A DNA stretch of 28,731 nucleotides from the NCBI GenBank assembly GCA_965222515.1, contig CBDCUE010000001.1, positions 1-28,731 on the forward strand. The letters are read 5' to 3'. This DNA comes from CBDCUE01 sp965222515 (GTDB lineage Bacteria; Pseudomonadota; Alphaproteobacteria; Rickettsiales; JABIRX01). Shown piece by piece: positions 24,377 to 28,731 of this stretch; position 1 is the first letter of the stretch, and every line of letters begins with the position of its first letter. Under the pieces are notes generated by a model. The model searched no databases. It saw nothing but the letters and a program-made list of their open reading frames with translations, and had not been told where the DNA came from. Made by a program: the position numbers and the translations under genes.

Positions 24377-25488
24377 TACTCATATTCATTTAATATTTTT
24401 ACTATATATATAATATCTTGCTTTTTCATGGTTTGATATAATGGTATGCTCAAAATTTCTTTATGAATCAGCTCTGTAGTTGGCAATCTCATAAAAGCAA
24501 GCTCTTCATATGCTTTTTGTTTATGTGGAGCAATAGGGTAATGAACCATAGTTTCTATCTTATTGTTTAACAGATATTGCTGTAATTTCTTTCTATCTTT
24601 TGTTCTAATGGTAAATAAATGCCAAACATGGCTTTTTGGATTACTCTTTGGACAGTTAGGTAAAATGATTTTATTATTTTTTATGTTATTACAATAAAAC
24701 TCTGCTATATCTTGTCTTTTTTGAGTTTTTTCATCCAAATATTTTAATTTCACAGATAAAATTGCTGCTTGAATTTCATCTAACCTTGAGTTACACCCCT
24801 TATATATATTAAGATATTTTTCTTCCGAGCCATAATTTCTTAAAGCCCTTATTGTTTTTACAAGAGCATGATCATTGCTAGTTACACATCCACCATCCCC
24901 CATAGCACCTAAATTTTTTCCTGGATAAAAACTGAAGGCACTAGCATCACCTAAACTTCCTGTTTTCTTGTTATTATAAATTGCACCATGAGCTTGAGCA
25001 GAATCTTCTATAACTTTTAAATTATGTTTTTTAGCGATGAGATTAATTCTATCCATATCACAACATCTTCCATATAAATGGACTGGTAATATAGCTTTAG
25101 TTTTTTTAGTGATGCTTTTCTCTATTAAATCAGAATCTATATTATAAGTCTCAATATTAGGTTCTACTAACACTGGTTTTAATCCAGATTTACTTATTGC
25201 CAGAATAGAGGCTATATAAGTGTTGGCAGGAACTATAATTTCATCACCATCATTAAATACACCTAATATTTTATAAGCCTCAAAAATTAGAAATAGTGCA
25301 TCCAAGCCATTAGCAACACCTGTAGCATAACTAACCCCACAATACTCATAAAATTTTTTTTCAAATTTCTCAACCTCTTCTCCAAGAACATACCACCCTG
25401 AAGAAATTACTTTATGAACAGACTTGATTATTTCATCCTTGTACTGTTCATTAATGGATCTTAAATCAAGAAATGGGATCATTGTCAT
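24376..25488 (-). CDS. DegT/DnrJ/EryC1/StrS sugar aminotransferase, FdtB/QdtB-like
   Basis: PLP enzymes of this family convert a keto group on a nucleotide-linked deoxysugar to an amine. The 370 residues show the N-terminal PFLDLRSINEQY (5-16), SSGWYVLGEEVEKFE (29-43), GVANGLDAL (57-65), GDEIIVPANTYIAS (81-94), EDSAQAHGA (161-169) and the PLP lysine Lys191 in FYPGKNLGAMGDGG. The sequence most resembles FdtB/QdtB, which make dTDP-3-amino-3,6-dideoxyhexoses, so the product may be a Fuc3N or Qui3N precursor; this is an impression from memory and 4-amino products are possible. It overlaps the GNAT gene by 23 bases, and a second in-frame ATG lies at 25482. No 3,4-ketoisomerase is in the window. 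Confidence 0.9.
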   Translation of the reverse strand: MTMIPFLDLRSINEQYKDEIIKSVHKVISSGWYVLGEEVEKFEKKFYEYCGVSYATGVANGLDALFLIFEAYKILGVFNDGDEIIVPANTYIASILAISKSGLKPVLVEPNIETYNIDSDLIEKSITKKTKAILPVHLYGRCCDMDRINLIAKKHNLKVIEDSAQAHGAIYNNKKTGSLGDASAFSFYPGKNLGAMGDGGCVTSNDHALVKTIRALRNYGSEEKYLNIYKGCNSRLDEIQAAILSVKLKYLDEKTQKRQDIAEFYCNNIKNNKIILPNCPKSNPKSHVWHLFTIRTKDRKKLQQYLLNNKIETMVHYPIAPHKQKAYEELAFMRLPTTELIHKEILSIPLYQTMKKQDIIYIVKILNEYE

Positions 25489-26014
25489 AATGCAAAAATT
25501 TTTTATATTTAGATTTTATGTTTTTGTAATCATCCTTAGAGAAATTAAAAAAATAATTTAAACTATCTTCTTTTATTACACTGGCCCCAAATTTTTCATG
25601 AAATGAAACCACCTTTTTGTTACCTTTTCTAACATCAAAACAAGATTTATCAAGGTTTAAATCATAAAATGCAAAATCATACAACAACAAACAAGACTCT
25701 ATTGCCACATAATATGGTGATCCAGTTATTACAACCCAACTTCCCCAAGAAAACTGGCCTCCTTGTATATTGTATATTCTAATAGTTCCTACATCTTTAT
25801 TTTGGCACTTATCTTTTATAATAAAATAATACTCTATTTTTTTTTGCTCCCTTATCTTATATTCTTTTAACCAATTAACTTGATTTTTCAAATCAACATC
25901 TGTTTTTGAAAGAAAACCTCCTTTTTCTAATCTTAATTTCAAAATAAATTCAGCATCATTAATTTTTGCTAGCCTAAATTTTATATTTCTTCCATTTAAT
26001 TTTTTATCATTCAT
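25466..26014 (-). CDS. GNAT-family N-acyltransferase
   Basis: The 182-residue protein has a GNAT fold pattern: an N-terminal NIKFRLAKINDAEFILKLR strand-helix start (10-28), a central sheet with YYFIIKDKCQNKDVGTIRIYN, then PYYVAIESCLLLYDFAF in the acetyl-CoA region, and CFDVRKGNKKVVSFHEKFG, the RimJ/RimL-like N-x-x-V-x-x-F-H-x-K-x-G motif. In this operon it would acylate an amino sugar made by the adjacent aminotransferase, as WbmK- and PseH-like enzymes do. Its ATG overlaps the formyltransferase stop (ATGA), and its end overlaps the aminotransferase start. Having both a formyl- and an acyltransferase in one operon suggests two amino positions or two sugars. Confidence 0.8.
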   Translation of the reverse strand: MNDKKLNGRNIKFRLAKINDAEFILKLRLEKGGFLSKTDVDLKNQVNWLKEYKIREQKKIEYYFIIKDKCQNKDVGTIRIYNIQGGQFSWGSWVVITGSPYYVAIESCLLLYDFAFYDLNLDKSCFDVRKGNKKVVSFHEKFGASVIKEDSLNYFFNFSKDDYKNIKSKYKKFLHYDNDPIS

Positions 26015-26829
26015 TGATCTTTTTCTAAAATTATTTTATATGAGTCTATGCCAGAAATTTCAAAAACATCTTTTTTTTCTACTATTTGTTTGTTACTAAC
26101 AATTTGATTAGTAAGAATGGATTTAGCTATTTTATACTTCATAAATGTTGGAAGTTGATATTCTTTAAATATAAAAGATCTAATATAATTGTGAATTACA
26201 TTAGATTTTTTATTAAAATCAATATTAACACTAGAAAAATCTATACTTTTTCTAGCATAATAGCTAGCATTCATCACATCTTGTTCTTTGCATGAGTAAT
26301 CTGAATTAAGAATATCAATAATATTTTTCTTAAAAAGGATAAAAGCATACTTCATATATTTGATGTACAAATCTCTTGAAGTATCATTTGTATTGATTTT
26401 AAATTTAATAAAATCTATTACATCACCTGTATCTATACCACTATTCATTTTATGCAATGTAACTCCTGTATAATCATCCCCATTTCTTATTGGCCAAATT
26501 GAGGTAAAGCACCCCCTATATCTTGGCAATAATGAAAAATGGATATTATATAATTTCTGACTATCAAAAGATAGTACAGGAATGATTTTATTATATTCCA
26601 ATGAAATTAAAATTAAATCTTTTATCTTTTGCGCATCATTTATGTTAATAATTTTTATATTATTATCAGTGCAACACTTTTTAAAAGACTTTTGCCAACC
26701 ATCCACACCGCTATCATTACTATTATTTATACCATAAATGCATTCTATATTAAAATCTTGTTTTTTTTTCAATAAAAACATCAATGCTTTACAAGCTATC
26801 TCATTTTTACCTGCTATACAAATTATCAT
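26011..26829 (-). CDS. Nucleotide-sugar N-formyltransferase (VioF/QdtF/FdtF-like)
   Basis: These enzymes use N10-formyl-tetrahydrofolate to formylate the amino group of a dTDP-amino-dideoxyhexose. The 272-residue protein has the formyltransferase core: an N-terminal MIICIAGKNEIACKALMFLL Rossmann start, NIHFSLLPRYRG (95-106) with catalytic Asn95 and His97, GVTLHKMNSGIDTGD (122-136) with Asp133, and a C-terminal region typical of sugar formyltransferases rather than methionyl-tRNA formyltransferase. Length also fits (Fmt is about 310). It is preceded by a nine-codon leader created by a 26-bp duplication of its own start and shares a 4-base overlap with the GNAT gene. N-formylated sugars occur in O-antigens of several Gram-negative bacteria. 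Confidence 0.9.
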   Translation of the reverse strand: MIICIAGKNEIACKALMFLLKKKQDFNIECIYGINNSNDSGVDGWQKSFKKCCTDNNIKIININDAQKIKDLILISLEYNKIIPVLSFDSQKLYNIHFSLLPRYRGCFTSIWPIRNGDDYTGVTLHKMNSGIDTGDVIDFIKFKINTNDTSRDLYIKYMKYAFILFKKNIIDILNSDYSCKEQDVMNASYYARKSIDFSSVNIDFNKKSNVIHNYIRSFIFKEYQLPTFMKYKIAKSILTNQIVSNKQIVEKKDVFEISGIDSYKIILEKDQ

Positions 26830-26855
26830 CTTTTACCTGCTATACAAATTACCAT
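26826..26855 (-). promoter_or_regulatory. Nine-codon leader ORF from a 26-bp tandem duplication
   Basis: On the minus strand the first 26 bases of the formyltransferase gene occur twice in tandem (26855-26830 and 26829-26804), differing at two positions. The upstream copy begins ATG within the TAATG junction of the glycosyltransferase stop, encodes MVICIAGKR and ends TGA, overlapping the real ATG as ATGA. The leader thus hands ribosomes from the upstream gene to the formyltransferase. Confidence 0.8.
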
Positions 26856-28198
26856 TATTTTGTTTTCTTTAATAATGCACAAATTTTTCTTTTTAAAATA
26901 TATCCCATAGGTAGTATTTTAAAAACTCTATTTGCTATTACTTTTGAGATATGAATTATAGAAACCTTACATTTTGATATCACTCCTTCTTGGCCATCAC
27001 ATTCCAACAAAACACTCTGATCATTATGCAATTCTTTGTAATTACCAATATAATTTATATTAGCATTATTAATGCTAATTTCATCCGAATTAATATCCAA
27101 CAACTTAATTTGTAGAAAATCTTCTAAATCTCTTAACCTACCTTTCCAACTACCTTCTTTTTTAACAGCATTTTGACATTCTTTTATACACTTTAATCTT
27201 AATTCTTCATTGCTTAATAAATTAATACATTTTTGCCTCATATCATACTTGTCTTTATAGATAATTGCACCCTGCACTTCTTTTGAAACATACCTTCCAA
27301 ATAAACTTTTCCAATCTTTTTTGAATTCCATTACTAGGCAAGAATTAGAGGCCATAATATCAACAACTCTCCAAGAAAAAGAATTAGTAGCTTGGGGGTG
27401 AGAAATATTTACAGATATTTTTGATGAATTATAAACATATTCATTGTCTTCTTTAGTTCTTATAAATTTCTTATCAAAACAACTTACAATATCAAAACTA
27501 TAAAAATTCATGTTTAACCAAGATTTATCACCATATATTTTTAGACCTAGATCAGTCAACACAGATAAATAGCTCATCCTATGCTGCCCCACATAAAAAT
27601 CCTTTATCATATTATACACAACCTCATTATTTTCTTCAGCACTATAATAATAATCTTTTCTTATTTTTTCAAAATTTTCTTGAATAGATAAATCTGTTAG
27701 ATTATGCATCTCATTTAATATTAAATGCTCTGGATAAAAATTACTTCCTATAAAACTTATATTATTTTTTATAGAGGATTCAGGGTTGCTAGATAAACTA
27801 GTGCCACTCGGAGGAAAATAAAGGTAGTTTCTATCATTAAGCTTTAAATTAAAAATCTTTTTATACAAATTTTTAGAACAAGTCTGATAGCCTAAATACA
27901 ACTTCTTTTTATGTTTTATAGTATCTTTGTTCCAAAACATATTTGGATTATCAGCATCCAAAACCAAAACTCTACAATCGAATATAGATATTAGTTCATC
28001 TGGGATGACATTGTTAAAAGAAAACACAAAATCAACCTTAACATCTTTAATTTTTGATAATATCTTAGACATATCATTATTAGGATTCATATTGCATAAT
28101 GTTACATTATGTCCATTTTCTACAAATGCATGAGCAAAATCTTCATATTTGGCAATAACATTATTTATAGAATAAAAGCATATAAAAATATTTTTCAT
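26855..28198 (-). CDS. CgeB-like glycosyltransferase
   Basis: The 447-residue protein resembles CgeB/DUF3880-type glycosyltransferases (GT-B fold). The N-terminal half begins MKNIFICFYSINNVIAKYED and contains VDFVFSFNNVIPDEL and VLVLDADNPNMFW; ISFIGSNFYPEHL marks the domain junction; the C-terminal half has LTDLGLKIYGDKSWL, then SKISVNISHPQATNSFSWRVVDIMASNSCLVMEF, which matches the conserved nucleotide-sugar-binding region (N-x-R-x-F-E-x-M-A-S-G-x-L in CgeB). About 90 C-terminal residues are basic and may contact the membrane. The donor and acceptor are unknown. It is 20 bases downstream of a related gene and is followed by the leader of the formyltransferase. Confidence 0.85.
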   Translation of the reverse strand: MKNIFICFYSINNVIAKYEDFAHAFVENGHNVTLCNMNPNNDMSKILSKIKDVKVDFVFSFNNVIPDELISIFDCRVLVLDADNPNMFWNKDTIKHKKKLYLGYQTCSKNLYKKIFNLKLNDRNYLYFPPSGTSLSSNPESSIKNNISFIGSNFYPEHLILNEMHNLTDLSIQENFEKIRKDYYYSAEENNEVVYNMIKDFYVGQHRMSYLSVLTDLGLKIYGDKSWLNMNFYSFDIVSCFDKKFIRTKEDNEYVYNSSKISVNISHPQATNSFSWRVVDIMASNSCLVMEFKKDWKSLFGRYVSKEVQGAIIYKDKYDMRQKCINLLSNEELRLKCIKECQNAVKKEGSWKGRLRDLEDFLQIKLLDINSDEISINNANINYIGNYKELHNDQSVLLECDGQEGVISKCKVSIIHISKVIANRVFKILPMGYILKRKICALLKKTK

Positions 28199-28218
28199 AT
28201 CTGTCTTTTTTATTTAAT

Positions 28219-28731
28219 TTATTTATTAAAAATAATTGTTATTATTCTATACAGAAAACTACTCTTAATAATCATTTTTTTTATATTTTTTTTTATATTT
28301 ACAAAAATTATTCTTACAAGCCTTGCTCTTTTTTTAGCTTCTTTATAATTTGCAATATATACTAAATTCCCATGTTTTTTAGCTAATTTATTAATTAATT
28401 TTATATTTAAAAAATCTTCTATTTTTTTTATACCAACATCCCATCTACCATTTTTATCAACAGCATACTGGCATTCTCTAACACACTTTAATCTTAACTC
28501 TTCGTCTCTTAATAATCTTATACATTTTTCTCTCATATCATATTGATCTTTATAAATAATCGCTTCTTGAATCTCTTTTGATATATATTTTTCAAATAAA
28601 GTTTTCCATTCCTTTTTGTATTCCATTAACAAGCAAGAGTTGGAAGCCATAATGTCAATAACTCTCCAAGAAAAAGAATCGATAGCTTGAGGATGGGAAA
28701 TATTTATAGATATTTTAGATGAGTTATAAAC
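28219..28731 (-). CDS. CgeB-like glycosyltransferase, tandem paralogue (N-terminus beyond right edge)
   Basis: The frame is open from the right edge (the last 27 codons before the internal ATG at 28650 read VYNSSKISINISHPQAIDSFSWRV split by no stop) to TAA at 28221-28219, 170 codons. It aligns with the C-terminal part of the next gene: SSKIS-NISHPQA, DIMASNSCL, YKD-YDMR-KCI-LL, EELRLKC. The unique tail after about 28400 is basic and hydrophobic. It is therefore a tandem duplicate that diverged, presumably to use a different donor or acceptor in the same glycan. The N-terminal two-thirds lie outside the window. Confidence 0.88.
   Translation of the reverse strand, partial: VYNSSKISINISHPQAIDSFSWRVIDIMASNSCLLMEYKKEWKTLFEKYISKEIQEAIIYKDQYDMREKCIRLLRDEELRLKCVRECQYAVDKNGRWDVGIKKIEDFLNIKLINKLAKKHGNLVYIANYKEAKKRARLVRIIFVNIKKNIKKMIIKSSFLYRIITIIFNK

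Noticed and set aside
28109..28348. Plus-strand 79-codon ORF spanning the two glycosyltransferases
   Set aside because: It is antisense to two genuine minus-strand coding ends and consists of repetitive hydrophobic residues from A/T runs.

Overview
The window is very AT-rich, single-copy-gene-dense DNA that reads cleanly with the standard bacterial code (TGA is a stop). Gene content points to an alphaproteobacterium of the order Rickettsiales or a close relative: a VirD4 coupling protein of the type seen in Rickettsiales P-type secretion systems, a class I (DhnA-type) fructose-bisphosphate aldolase, scattered cell-wall genes, a long nitronate-monooxygenase-like flavoprotein, many Rickettsiales-style IS5 pieces and palindromic repeats between genes. 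guaA, pyrB and a homoserine dehydrogenase are genes that the genus Rickettsia has lost, so a lineage outside Rickettsia is more likely. The taxonomic call is inference; no rRNA is present.

Layout. (1) 1-18347 is a stable chromosomal backbone: virD4 (cut by the left edge, minus), murF, fbaB, rlmB, guaA with an upstream prepilin-peptidase-like gene, an operon of two small putative lipoproteins (one with a SPOR domain), homoserine dehydrogenase and a PTPS enzyme, then pyrB, the dnaX-mnmG pair, a frameshifted WaaE-type glycosyltransferase and the flavin oxidoreductase. Two copies of a ~155-bp palindromic element (5073-5232 and 15723-15875) each sit between convergent gene ends.

(2) 18573-24272 is an accessory island: an IS3 end and orfA stub fused to a decayed serine recombinase, a two-gene restriction-modification system (PUA/EVE-like plus NucS-like nuclease, then a D12-class adenine methyltransferase), then a nested pair of insertion sequences. 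The inner IS (22204-23876) has perfect 16-bp terminal inverted repeats and a 6-bp target duplication; removing it restores one open frame of the outer IS5-type transposase. The outer IS has unusual ends: four tandem 18-bp copies of its left end, and a 93-bp inverted-repeat unit at its right end.

(3) 24260-28731 is a minus-strand surface-glycan operon: two tandem related glycosyltransferases (one cut by the right edge), a sugar N-formyltransferase, a GNAT acyltransferase, a DegT-family sugar aminotransferase and a gene beheaded by the outer IS. Together they would make and transfer an N-acylated amino-deoxy sugar for an LPS O-chain or capsule. A 26-bp tandem duplication at the formyltransferase start has created a nine-codon coupled leader.

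The best candidates for something under-described are the EVE-like/NucS-like restriction system, the multiplied IS ends, and the long palindromic element at convergent gene ends. No tRNA, rRNA or CRISPR array was seen.
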